Source: Micrasema longulum | Taxonomy: Eukaryota > Arthropoda > Insecta > Trichoptera > Brachycentridae | Direction of reading: 5' to 3' | Assembly (NCBI GenBank): GCA_022494885.1 | Contig: JAGVSM010003451.1 | Span: forward strand, 1-64,000 | DNA length: 64,000 nt | Shown: piece by piece, positions 34,275 to 45,300 of the stretch | Layout: each line of letters starts with the position of its first letter | Position numbering within the stretch: position 1 is the first letter of the stretch | Notes under the pieces: generated by a model | The model's input: the letters and a program-made list of their open reading frames with translations, nothing else | What the model was told of the DNA's origin: nothing | Databases searched by the model: none | Position numbers and translations under genes: made by a program

Positions 34275-34925
34275 ACGTGGGTACTAACTATGCACGACAC
34301 TCTCCGATTCCGCGTTTACATTCCTTAGCCAACAAATTTACTTGTGAAATAGACATTTTTAATACGACAATTATCAATTTTAAAACGTTCTTAAATGCAC
34401 TGTTTGAAACAAATTATTAATGTCGTAATAAAACTTTCTTTTTCATACAATTCTTTCTAGGTTTTTGATGTGTATTATTGTTATCTTATCTCTTTCTGAT
34501 ATTAATTTATCAAAAATTTTTGTGTACCGTATATTATATTATTTTCACATATATACTTACTGTTAACTAATTTTCATTATTTGTTTTAAACAAAAATTTG
34601 TTGATACCATTTTTTTTTTTATACTTATAAGTATATGAAAATGTATATATTTTTTTGTTTGAATTCTTTAGAAGTTATTTACAATTTGCTTTTTATTTCA
34701 ATTACTTTTATTATATCCATCTAAAATATATTTTTTTCTTTTTTACTATGTAAAGTTTCACTTTTTATTTTGCATGGCAGTATGCTTCTTATTGTTTCTA
34801 AATGTATACAAAAAAGCATTGTTTATCTTTAAAAATTTTACGCTCTATGTTTGTACTTAACTGTATATTTTTTGTAAATGCCCCTTGGGCGTATTGTAAA
34901 ATTAAATAAAATAAATAAATAAATA
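34275..34925 (+). pseudogene. LINE C-terminus and 3' UTR
   Basis: The plus frame reads YARHSPIPRLHSLANKFTCE then IDIFNTTIINFKTFLNALFE and a stop near 34411. The 3' UTR ends in a gccccttgggc stem-loop at 34881-34891 and an (AAAT)n tail. This is the same organisation as the LINEs at 3611, 37590 and 60887. Confidence 0.7.
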
Positions 34926-35077
34926 AAATAATTTCTATAGCGCCATTTTTGTGAAAATCACCTAAAAGACGTTGAAGGTTTATGAGCAGGAAAGGCAATA
35001 GGAGATGTTATTACGTGATTTCTTTTTTATTTCCTTACGATCCGGATATTTGGCAATCCGGATGAGAGGAGTTCGTA

Positions 35078-35899
35078 AATAATTATATTTTAGTCGCTCG
35101 AAATAGGATGAGTAAATTTAATGAATTTGGATGTTGAGGGGTAGGATAAATGTTAAATCTTAGTTTTAATAAAATCTTTAAAAAGACACTCTAAGAAGAA
35201 GTCAAATGCCATAAACTTTTATATGTTCTTCTTGACTTCCGTTTCCCGTTATAAGCTTAGACATTCCCAGACAAGCCAAAAATTCCATATTCCCATCATA
35301 GGCAAAGACCTTCATGTTCCCGACGTCAACCAAAACTTTCATATTCTCGTTAAGTTAAGACTTTTGTAATATTTTCTCTATTGTTTTTATGTTAAAAAGA
35401 TGTGTGACTATTTTTGTGTTTATTTATTTAATAGACTGAGTTTCCCTAGTAACAGTTTTTCGAGGAACTGCATTTTCATTATAATTTAAAAAATGCATAT
35501 TTTTTTAATTTTGACAATAAAAAACAAAATGGCTATCTTCAGCTATTATCATTTTTGAGATTTTTGGAAAATATAACTTTTATTATTGTTTTTCATAATG
35601 ATATTGAGTTGAAACATGGCTATCTCCTTTGTTTCTACTACGAAAACAATTTATAAGCAAAACAAACTCATTTAATTATATTAATCGCTCAAAGATGAAA
35701 ACTCGTTTTCCTCAGTTTCACTAACATTGGAGATAGCCACGTTTGATTTTCAGAATTGCAATTTTAATTTTATTAAAAATATTCCCCTACGTCTGGGTTT
35801 ATTTGTTCTCTGTAAAACTCATTTATTCCCATAATCACTATTGACAAACTCAGATTTCACTTGCACATATTTTAAATCGTAAAAAAATTTTAGTTTCCT
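35078..35899. other. No recognised feature
   Basis: A+T-rich, nothing recognised upstream of the hammerhead-like motif. Confidence 0.35.
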
Positions 35900-35942
35900 A
35901 CCAGTCTGACGATGCCAGTCACGACGAAACTCGGTCACAAGT
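35900..35942 (+). ncRNA. Hammerhead ribozyme-like motif, family B
   Basis: In order on the plus strand: ACCAGT (stem I, 35900-35905), CTGACGA (35906-35912), a short stem-loop ending CGAC, GAAA (35926-35929), a minimal stem III AC/GT with loop tcg, the cleavage-type triplet GTC (35934-35936), and ACAAGT closing stem I with 4 of 6 pairs. All invariant core bases are present. The minimal stem III is as described for Penelope-like element hammerheads. Stem II (gccagtcacgac) is imperfect. Related copies: 56908-56950 and 61846-61889. Confidence 0.55.
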
Positions 35943-36049
35943 GAAAGTTTTAAAATATATATTTTTTTTCTAAATAACTATTTATCCATAGGAAATATCA
36001 CATACCTACCTATAAAAACATATAAAATGGATTTAGAATAATTAATTGT

Positions 36050-36330
36050 ATTTTAAAATCAAAATGGATATTGTGGAGAAATGTTTTTATATAACTTTAA
36101 AAAAGAGAATTTCAAAAAATATTTCACTAGAAAAACGCGACTTGTTTGGCGTTGCTAATTGTAACGTGAAGATTCATGACGATGTTTTTTAAAAATTTTA
36201 ATGGTTTGGAACAATGTTGAAAATTAACATGAGTCGTGACGTATAAGGGGCGTGGCCAATGCGATGACCGTTTTTGCGAGAATTTAAAATTAGAAATTAA
36301 AAAATATTTTTAAGCACAATTAGAAAATTA
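36050..36330 (+). repeat. V repeat, copy 1
   Basis: Diverged match, in inverted orientation, to 60500-60780. The best-kept blocks are aaggggcgtggccaatgc, aagattcatgacgatgtt and ttgtggagaaatg. Not classed. Confidence 0.5.
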
Positions 36331-36569
36331 GTGACAAAATTATTTTTTTTAACACTGTACAAATGTTAAAAAAAAGTTACATTTCCCTTTTGTAATTCAT
36401 TAATTAACCGATTTCGGTTACTACGATTATTAAATGCGTTCATTTGTAGCAAACTATTCTAAAGAAACAATAACTTAAACTACTTTTTATTTTAATACCA
36501 GTAAGATAACATGTGTGAAAACAAACTCAAAATAAATTATTTACTCAATAGAACTTGCAATATGTTTTG

Positions 36570-37140
36570 ATAAATACAATAAAATCAACGCAGCACCATT
36601 TTCTTGATTCTGTCGATAATGCGTGTCTCAGCAATTCACAGTTTACGGATCTCGACATTTGTGTATCATACATAATTTTATCACACATTCGCCTGAGGGA
36701 TTGCACTTCTATAACCTACTTGCATCATTATTTTTCCAATTCTATACTTCACTCCGATACATTAGAGTTGGCACTAGAACTCCATTGTGAACTGCTAGTT
36801 TTGTCTCCCACGATAAACATTTGTTTGCCTAAGTAGATTTCAGTGCACCGTTCACCCTGTTCCTGGCACTCACCCACCTTTCAATATCTTTCTAAGTCTT
36901 TCCATCCCTAGTAAACGTAATTTCCAGATACACAAACTCTTCTACCTGATTCAGAATATCTTCGTTCACACTGATCTCATATTTAGTTATATTGTCATGC
37001 CTTTCAAAAACCATCACTTTCGATTTATCAACATTCATTAGCAAATCGCTTATACGCATTTTCAAAATACTTTTTGTTCTTTGACGTCCCATCTCTGCGG
37101 CAATCATTTTTTTAATACTCCAAACCGTGTCACCAGAAAT
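36570..37140 (-). pseudogene. RTE-like LINE, C-terminal half
   Basis: Minus frames include ISDLLMNVDKSKVMVFERHD, YEISVNEDILNQVEEFVYLE, ITFTRDGKT and, after frameshifts, RVSARNRVN- and SQEAKLAV-like pieces and the reversed cagcaccattttcttgattc region. The order matches 11888-12420. It is damaged by several frameshifts. Confidence 0.8.
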
Positions 37141-37589
37141 CAAAAACTGCTATTTATCAAATCTTCTAAGAGCAACTTTTGTTTTTGTGCCCCAATATCC
37201 AGAATGTGTAGATCAGTCAATTCGCAAACAACTTGGAATTTTTGGGGATGTACATATCTTATGACTTTTCGTCGATCTTTTCGCCACTATTACAGTGTGG
37301 AATGAGATTGATTGACATGGGTTAGCTCAAAGTAGAAGATGTTGATCGCGTTCTTAAATATATATTAGATAACATTATTTTATTGCCTTTTTTGTCTTTG
37401 CTGCATAGTTTTATGTTCTAACGGTTCAGTTTCTTGTTCATATATTTCTTCATATTACTGTTGCAATTGGCTCCGACCATATATATTTATATAAAAAACG
37501 AGCTAAACCTGACAATGCTTTTCTATTGCTAGATTTGAGTACATACTCATATAATTATTTTTTTGCAACAGTTCACAGACCAACTTCGA

Positions 37590-38275
37590 AATGCACTTAC
37601 CTATACCCAGGATACACAGGTATGGAAATGAATTAGAACAAATATTCGATATTTTCAATACAAATTCTGTTCATGAATTAAAACGAATATCTCACTCGTT
37701 ATTTATTAGTAAAATAATGAATTTATTTTAAAACATATTAAATTTATCTTTGGTTCCTGGAATACGCGATTTTTTCATTGCTTTATTTAACATGTTAGAC
37801 ATAATTTTAAATTGTACATTGGTGGATTTATTGCCAAATGGCAACTTCTTCCAACCAACTAATGATGATGATTTCACTAAATAGAGGTATTATTTAGTAA
37901 TTTAAGTATTTTTTTATTTTTGTTTTATTGCTCAAAAAACTTTTATTTTTTTAAGTACTAATGTTGTATAATTTTTCTTATTATTATTATCTAGTTATTC
38001 TCAACTTTACTGTGTTATATTTATTTTTAGAACATAAGATTTTCTCATGGCTATTGTTTTTTTTTATTTAGAAATGTTATGTTTCTTTTTAACTTTGTGT
38101 TTTTTGTATTATATGTTTACGAAATTGTTTTGTTTTAATTATTCTATTATTTCATGCTATGTACTACGTGAATATTGTGCACTGTTGTGATTATTTCTGT
38201 AAATTATTTTTTTTTTTTGTAAAGGGTTCTTTGAACCGTTGATGTATAAATAAATAAATAAATATATATATATAT
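37590..38275 (+). pseudogene. LINE C-terminus and 3' UTR
   Basis: The plus frame reads MHLPIPRIHRYGNELEQIFD then IFNTNSVHELKRISHSLF and a stop near 37731. The 3' UTR ends in a ggttctttgaacc stem-loop and an (AAAT)n tail running into (TA)n at 38240-38277. Same class as 34275-34925. Confidence 0.7.
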
Positions 38276-38624
38276 ATGTTTACTAAATGAACATAATCGA
38301 ATGTTTGATATTGAATATTGTATTTAATCCAAATTAAATACGGGCGTAGATAATTTTGTGTTTCGGTTTACATAAATTGTGAGGACAGAGAATATTTATA
38401 AATAGGCATCAGAAAATTGTTTTCCTGACACTGTCTTGGAGATACTGTGCAAAAAAGGCAACAGCATGTCCGACCTTTTTTTAGAATAGACAAAATCGAC
38501 GTTTCGCTGTCCCGTTTTCCACACCTCAAAAGTCAACCGTTTTGTTTTTTTTTTATCAGAATACTTTTTTTGTATCAATACCTTTTGTACCATGCGCCCG
38601 AGGAGACCAGATAAAACTGTGTCT

Positions 38625-38852
38625 TTTTTTTTAGGAATAACCCGCTAAGTCTCTGTTTTGAGGCTGGTCAGCAGGTGTGATAGAGGGGATATGAAAGAAG
38701 GTAATGAAAAATACACCACAACACCCAGACCAATTGAGAAAAAAATCTTTCTTGGATTTTTTTCTTGCAACTAGCGGGAATCGAACCCGCGACGCTAGTT
38801 TCACAAAAAAAACCGTCTTATCAACTGCGCTAAGGCGCCTGCCTGTATTTAG
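38625..38852 (-). mobile_element. tRNA-derived SINE (third family)
   Basis: The minus strand begins ggcgccttagcgcagttgat (A box) and continues to cgcgggttcgattcccgc, a perfect T-arm of five pairs holding the B box. A U-run replaces a proper anticodon arm and the acceptor ends do not pair, so it is not a working tRNA. A body of about 150 bp and an A-run follow. Confidence 0.6.
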
Positions 38853-39214
38853 TTCTCATAATAAACTATTTTTGTAAAAACGATACGCCAATCATAAATA
38901 TCTATGGTGTGAAAAAAAATCACTGCTCTAGTGTCATAATCGAGAGATTAAATACGGGAATACGTACCTATGTATGAAAAATAGCCGGACCGTTTTTCCT
39001 CTTAAGAATAAACATTATTAAGTAAACTTACAAAACTTTACTTCATAATGCTTTTATGTAACCATATATAGGTTCGGTGTTCTTAATTAAAACCATCTAC
39101 CTATTAATACCCAAAAACGCACCCGGAACCCTCTTAAATTATGACACTTAACTCATGCCTAAACGTTCAGTCCTGCTTTTCATGTATTGAGTGGTTCTTT
39201 AACCGCCAACCGGG

Positions 39215-39910
39215 TGACGTGAGCTTGACATTTGATTCGAAACCAAAATGCTTGGTTGTGTCGTGAAAACGTGTAAAAACAGTTCGGATAAATGTAAAAA
39301 AGATGTTGTAACTTTTCATTATTAAGTAGGTACCAAGGTACTTGTTTATGATGGAATTCCAAAACTTTAAATAATTTGTTTTTAAATATTGAATTTAAGT
39401 ATGTACCTAGACACTTGTTTTTGGTTGAATGCCAACCCTTTAAATAATTCATTTTCAAATACAGAATACTTTTTGAAAATGTCAAACTCTGTTTTTCTCA
39501 CTAACAGGGGTGAACTGTATTTAAGAATGCGATTTTTAAACATGTATCGATTGTCAGTTTATATTATCTTCATTATACCAAAAATCCAGTAAATGGGTGG
39601 AAATTATAAGGGAGTTAAAGAAATAATCTGATTGGGATCCATAAAAAAAAAAAAAAATTTTTACAAACTAAAAAATAACATCTTCCGAATTTTTTATTTT
39701 ATGCATTCTCGTTGAATGCAATCCTGGTAATAGATGAAAAAAAGATTTACACTCCTAATATTTTTCTACTTAATAAAATGAACATTTTAAAAGCTATAAA
39801 TATGCTCGTGGCTAAGATCTATATTTCGCTGAAAACCTCACGTAACTCGGTCCATTAGTTATTCAGTTCGTCGAGGACACACAGAACAATATTTTTAATT
39901 TATATATATA
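39215..39910 (+). repeat. T-family repeat, uninterrupted copy
   Basis: Holds in one piece what 3416-3610 and 4446-4750 hold in two. It ends near 39910 after gtcgaggacacacagaacaa and a (TA)n stretch. A sub-block (ggtaccaaggtacttgttta / atgtacctagacacttgttt) is duplicated inside it at 39330 and 39401. Confidence 0.65.
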
Positions 39911-40330
39911 GATAAATAAGAGAGCTGATAATTTCTATTCAAAGTATTAAATAAACAACTATAATAATCTTTGCATGTGTGTTTATTAACAAACGAGTGA
40001 TTTCGTTTGACTAGAGATTTTCACGAGTCTGAAAAATGCAAATTAGAAGAAAGCGCTTATTTGTCAGCGAAATAAATTAACAAAAAAGTTTGATTGTTAC
40101 TTTATATTGATTTTTACAAATTTTTTTCTGACTGGTAAAATATAAAACCCGAACCGCAAACTCTAATCCAAAAGTAGTAGATAACTCTTAATATCTCTTG
40201 CTTTCGTATTTTCCAAGTAAGGATTATATTTTCTCTATTTCAAGTAGCGAGAGTTATCTTCAGTTCCCAGTCACACGTGAGAAGATCCTCATTAAGCTTC
40301 CGTCTTGCTGCCGGAAGTCGGGGAGCGTGA

Positions 40331-40378
40331 AAGCCTCTCCTCGGAGGACATGACCGGAAGTGCCGGCCGAGGAGGCTT
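40331..40378. repeat. G+C-rich hairpin
   Basis: aagcctctcctcgg (40331-40344) can pair with ccgaggaggctt (40367-40378) with one bulged base. ccggaagt is repeated in and near the loop. It stands out against A+T-rich flanks. Confidence 0.6.
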
Positions 40379-40794
40379 TAAAGGGTAAACTAACTGAACT
40401 CTACGTGTTATAGGCTAAAAAATAATGATGTTTTTAAAACAGAACGGATATTGAATTGAAGATTAAACGGAAAACATAAAAAAAAAATCTTTGACTGATT
40501 GTCATACCTTTATAATAATAATGTTTTCTTTATTCAATAAAATACACATATGAAAACAATACTTTTACATTGTAAAAAGAGACACATAAAATATTAAAGC
40601 GTATTTTGTCCCGATAAACTATTTGATAATACAGACATTCATTCATCTATTGCAGAAAGTCAATTACAAGAAAACTACAATTCCTTGTTTAAATAGTCGC
40701 ATTTTTTAAGATATGATGATAATAAAAACCTTTATTGGCATAAATAAACAGTATATTCAGTAAAAAAATAAAACACTTAAGGTTGATTACGATA

Positions 40795-41045
40795 ATTGAG
40801 TTTGTCCAAATGTTCATAGACAAAAGACTGGATTTCATGGTGAAAATGGTGAATGTTACACAGTGTGTAAAGTGGCCACTTAAACCAGCCAATGGCAGAT
40901 CATGGGCCCTGTAAATGCCTTGACTTCCATATTCCCTTATTTTCATTTTCATTTATTTATTCAGAAATTTTTATTTAAAATAAAAGTAAATTTTTATTTA
41001 ATATATAAGGTATTCTCCATCCCTGTTGTAATTTGTTAAACTTAA
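40795..41045 (+). repeat. G-family repeat with reversed scrap at its left
   Basis: 40795-40835 is a reversed end piece (gagtttgtccaaatgttcat). 40840-41040 is a plus-strand copy (tgtaaagtggccacttaaac, ccctgttgtaatttgttaaa) split by an A+T-rich insert. Confidence 0.6.
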
Positions 41046-41071
41046 GGTTGAACTTATGGTGATATTATAAT

Positions 41072-41484
41072 GATATGGGTCTTATAATAAATGCTAAAAA
41101 GACTAAAGTTATGCATGTCAGATCCCCTCATGTACCAGCACTAAATCAAATTAATATAGTATCTCGCAGTTTCAACTTTCTTCATAATAGTATTGTCATA
41201 TTATGTAAATGTGAAAAAATTGGTGTGTTTAATGAATATGTGTATTTGGGCATTAATATTGATATGTTTTTTTAATGGGATAAACATATTACCAAATTAT
41301 GTAAAGGATTAAGAAAAATATATGGGCAGCATATTAAGAATAAAGTATTTTCCAATAAAAACATTAAGACTTATTTATCAATCATTAACGGAATCAATTA
41401 TTAGGTATGGGCATTACCAGTTGCAGTTGGGGCCTTTCTTGTAAAAGCAACATTAAAAAAATTCAATTTTTACAAATCTCGGCT
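41072..41484 (+). pseudogene. LINE reverse transcriptase fragment, left of the BEL insertion
   Basis: The plus frame reads GLIINAKKTKVMHVRSPHVP, then CKCEKIGVFNEYVYLGINID, then WDKHITKLCKGLRKI, and after small frameshifts GITSCSWGLSCKSNIKKIQF. This is the post-YxDD to thumb region of a jockey/CR1-like LINE polymerase. The element resumes at 47078 beyond the BEL retrotransposon, with cggct duplicated at the join. Confidence 0.8.
41480..41484 (+). repeat. BEL target-site duplication, left
   Basis: cggct, identical to 47073-47077. Five bases is the usual size for BEL/Pao integration. Confidence 0.9.
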
Positions 41485-41926
41485 TGTTTCGGATTCATTT
41501 TCTTTTATTCAAGTGTCAAGCCATTCCTTCCTTTGATTCCGGTGGTCCTTGTTTTGAATCCCAATATACCTACTTCTCCCTGACGGCGAGTCAAGAAAGC
41601 AACGCGTGACAACACAACAAAAAACCGTACCGCGAACAACAACGAAAACCGTACCGCGAGCGTGACAGTGATTTCGAATCACCATCATATAAGAAAACGT
41701 GCAAAGTGACCAGTGCAAACGATAACGGTGTCTTTCTGGACCAGTGCCAAAGGGAGGAAACCGTAAGTCCTTACTCCTTTCATTAATTCCAGGATTGACA
41801 CTGAAAACCATAACGTCAATTAGTTTACCTAAAATCAAACGTTCCCTGTTTTCTTCGAACACGCGTATCGCGAGAGGGCAGGCCTTGTTTTACAGTCCCG
41901 AGGTCGAAGGTATCGAGCATCCAACA
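41485..41926 (+). repeat. BEL 5' LTR
   Basis: Begins tgtttcgg and ends gcatccaaca. Against the 3' LTR I count six substitutions and one A-run length change. A catataag box lies at about 41686. A donor-like ccgtaagt near 41761 and an acceptor-like ttaattccag near 41785 also occur; whether they are used is unknown. Confidence 0.95.
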
Positions 41927-41928
41927 TT

Positions 41929-41946
41929 TGGTCTATCTTGCGAACC
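41929..41946 (+). other. Putative BEL primer binding site
   Basis: tggtctatcttgcgaacc starts three bases after the LTR, where a primer site belongs, and opens with the TGG that pairs with a tRNA CCA end. I cannot match it confidently to a tRNA. Confidence 0.35.
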
Positions 41947-42311
41947 GGATAATTAATATATTCGGACATTTTGCCCTTTCGCGACACGTTGTCGATGAAA
42001 ATAAACCTGCATTGGTTAACGATTAAATTCTCATCGTATCATATCATATCATTAATTTATATTTATATATAATATATTATTAACCTATAATCATCATAAA
42101 AACATTAACAACATTCATTTACATAAATCTCTGTGAGCCTTTTCGTCATACTCTTTTTTTATTTGCATCAAAACTTTTAAACTACCTTCTTCGCGCGTCA
42201 ATAATAAGCGCGTGTACTGTCCCGCAAAGCAAACAATAATTTTTAGCAGTAGCATTTAGCATTTAGCATTAGCAACTTATAAATCATTTTCACTTATTTT
42301 AACTTAGAATC

Positions 42312-45300
42312 ATGAGTGTTAGCGTAAATGTTTATACAACTAGGCGAAATCACGCGCTAAAAAGATTGAAGGATGCTTTACGATCGGGAAAAAACGCTAT
42401 GTCCGATCCAGAAAACATTCCACGTTTTTTATCGTGGTGCGAGCGGCTAGATCCTATAATGGATATGTTTAACGAAACGCAAATAAAAATTTTGTCCGAA
42501 ATTTCTGAAGATGAAGCTGCCGTGAGGGAGAACAATGAGATTCAGGAACAAATGGATGAAATCGTGTGTGAGATTTTCAGCATCAAGCGACTGGTTTTAC
42601 CGCCATTGAAGAAAGAAGTCCAGTCCGAAACGTGTGAAAAGAAGCACTACGCAAAATTGCCATTAATAAAATTACCTTTATTTACAGGTCAAATGAAAGA
42701 GTTTCCTGCGTTTTATGATTTATTTTTAAGTTTAGTGCACAGTAGGAACGACTTATCGAACGTGGAAAAGTTCCAATATTTAATATCGTCACTATCAGGG
42801 GAGCCTGTAAACATTATGCGAGCATATCCAATCACGGCTAATAATTATCGTGACGCATTTGATGCGTTAATAGCGCGATATAATAATAAACGACATCTTG
42901 CATTTTTATGTTGGGAAGAGATTTTATATCAAAAACAAATTACTACTAATACTCCTCAGGCGTTAAGAAAAATTCTAGACATTTTTATGGAAAATATTTC
43001 TATCCTAAAGGGATTAGGACTTCCGACATCTGACTGGGATTTTATTCTCTTTCACACTCTTTTGACTAAACTCGATAAAAATTCACGCGAAGCATTTGAA
43101 TTATCCATTAAAGGGGTAGATTTTCCAGTTTTTTCAACATTACAAGAGTTTCTTGTAGAAAGATGTCAGGCTTTGGAGAGATCACGTCTTTCCAGAGATC
43201 GTTCTCCTGACGTCATCGCCAAGAAGACTCCGTTTAACAAACCGAAATCCCCATCAACCTTATTGGCGAATACACAAACGTGTCCTTTGTGTTCGGAAAA
43301 TCACTTTATATATTCATGCGAACGGTTTAAGGAGAAACCCACAAAAGAACGTTGGAATGTCGTTAAGCAACTAAAACTGTGCGTAAACTGCCTGAGATCA
43401 AATCATAACTTATCAAATTGCAAATCAACTTTCAATTGCAAAAAATGCTATTCTCGTCATAATACAAACTTGTGTTCTTCAAACGTCTCTGAAGTTCATA
43501 ATTCACCAGAAGTTACCGCTTCCACTTCTAAAAATAATTATATCATTCCAGCTACTACTCTTAGCAATATGCATTCGGCATCACGCCCTACACCTTCTTT
43601 TGTCCTCTTAGCGACAGCTGAAGTTGAAGTAAGGGATTATTATGGCAACTATCAAGTCGTTCGTATTTTACTCGATCCTGGTAGTCAAATCAACATAATT
43701 TCAAATCGCTGCGTAAACAGATTAGGTTTAAAACGGTGTAAGGTAGATACCCCAATGTCAGGCATTGGTCAGGTACCTACTACATCTTCTCATAAAGTAA
43801 GCATTGAACTACGTCCAGTAGGTAAACCAGATCCAGTATATTTTACCGAAGCTGTCACACTAGAGCGTATTTGCGGTGACATGCCAACCCACCAAATCAC
43901 TAGTCAATATCGTCACCTATCAAATATTGTGTTAGCTGATAATCGTTATAACCAACCTCGTCCCATTGATATTTTAATAGGCGGTGAGTTGTTTCCCAAG
44001 TTTCTTCTTTCAGGCAAATTAGAAGGAGATGAAATGGCTCCGACAGCGGTAAATACCGTATTCGGTTGGATTTTAATGGGAAGAGTCTTGTCTGCTAACT
44101 CGAGCAATCAAATCAATTTACTGTCACATTCATTGTTTGTAATTGATGATACCCGACTGGATTGTGCTGTGCAACAACTTTGGGAGATTGAAAACATACC
44201 TAACATTGAGTCATCAAATTTCTCTGCGGACGATCAACGATGTGAAGAGATGTACCAGAACACTCACTCCAGAGAGTCCGATGGGCGTTATGTAGTGAAT
44301 TTACCTTTCCGCAATTCAGAGACACCATCGTTCGTCAATTCTTATTCAATTGCCCTGCGGCGATTCTATCATCTTGAAAAGCGCCTATTAAAAAATCATA
44401 TTTTTTATAAGGAATACAATGATCATATCATGGAATATTTATCAAGCAATCATATGGAGCCCATTCCTCCCGGTGAATGTCAATCCTCATCTGCATATTA
44501 TATTCCTCACCATGCAGTCGTGAAACCCGAAAGTCTTACGACAAAACTTCGCGTCGTTTTTGATGCTTCGGCCAAGGATGAGCGAGGTTCTTCATTAAAC
44601 AACACCTTGTTGACAGGGTGTAAACTACAAACAGATATCGTAGAAATTCTGTTGAGATTTTGTCTTCATGCAATCGTCTTTACGGCGGACATACGTCAAA
44701 TGTATCGCCAAATCAAAATGATTAAAAGTCATCAAGATTATCAACGTATTCTATTATGTTGCTCTTCTAATGAACCCATTCAAGAATATCGACTCAAACG
44801 AATTGTTTTTGGAATTTCTTCGGCTCCTTTTCTTGCTATTAAAACTATGCATCAATTAGCACAAGATGAGAGAAATTCGTTTCCCCTTGCATCTAGCGTA
44901 ATAATGAAAGACCTGTATGTTGATGACGTAGTATCGGGCTGTGATTCGCTAGAATCACCTCGGAGTCTCCAAACACAATTAAACGGTATCATGTCTTCCG
45001 GAGGATTTGAGTTGAGAAAATGGTCAAGTAATGAACCACAGTTTCTGAATGCTATACCCGAAGAACACAGAGCTTCGTCACTACAATTCAATTCTAAACG
45101 TGATTTTATCAAAATTTTAGGACTTGAATGGAATTCTGCAGAAGATCAATTTATTTATCACATCAATCCGCTTAACCGATCATGCACAAAAAGGACTATG
45201 CTTTCAGAGCTAGCCCGTATATTCGACCCCCTAGGATTTTTATCGCCTCTAACATTCTTGGCCAAGTTATTACTACAACGACTTTGGCTGCTCGGGGTCT

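Larger units (their letters stand above)
32873..35077 (+). mobile_element. Degraded pogo/Tigger-like element
   Basis: The left end cagtaaaactccaattatcc follows a TA, the target typical of pogo elements. The right end, reversed, is gaactcctctcatccggatt. Both share ACTCC, then ATCCGGATT, and further ATATCCGGAT-like subterminal repeats. No transposase is visible, and the interior has accumulated an R1 repeat (33628-34048) and a LINE end (34275-34925). The pairing of these two ends as one element is an inference. Confidence 0.4.

Noticed and set aside
38766..38852. A tRNA gene on the minus strand
   Set aside because: The T arm and boxes are good, but the acceptor stem does not pair and a U-run replaces the anticodon arm. 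A SINE-like body follows, so it is called a SINE.
41761..41795. An intron inside the BEL LTR (gtaagt ... ccag)
   Set aside because: Only about 25 bases apart, too short for a normal intron; no downstream frame needs it.
41509..41862. Frames of about 90-117 codons within the BEL LTRs
   Set aside because: They are non-coding LTR sequence, repeated in both LTRs, with no domain.
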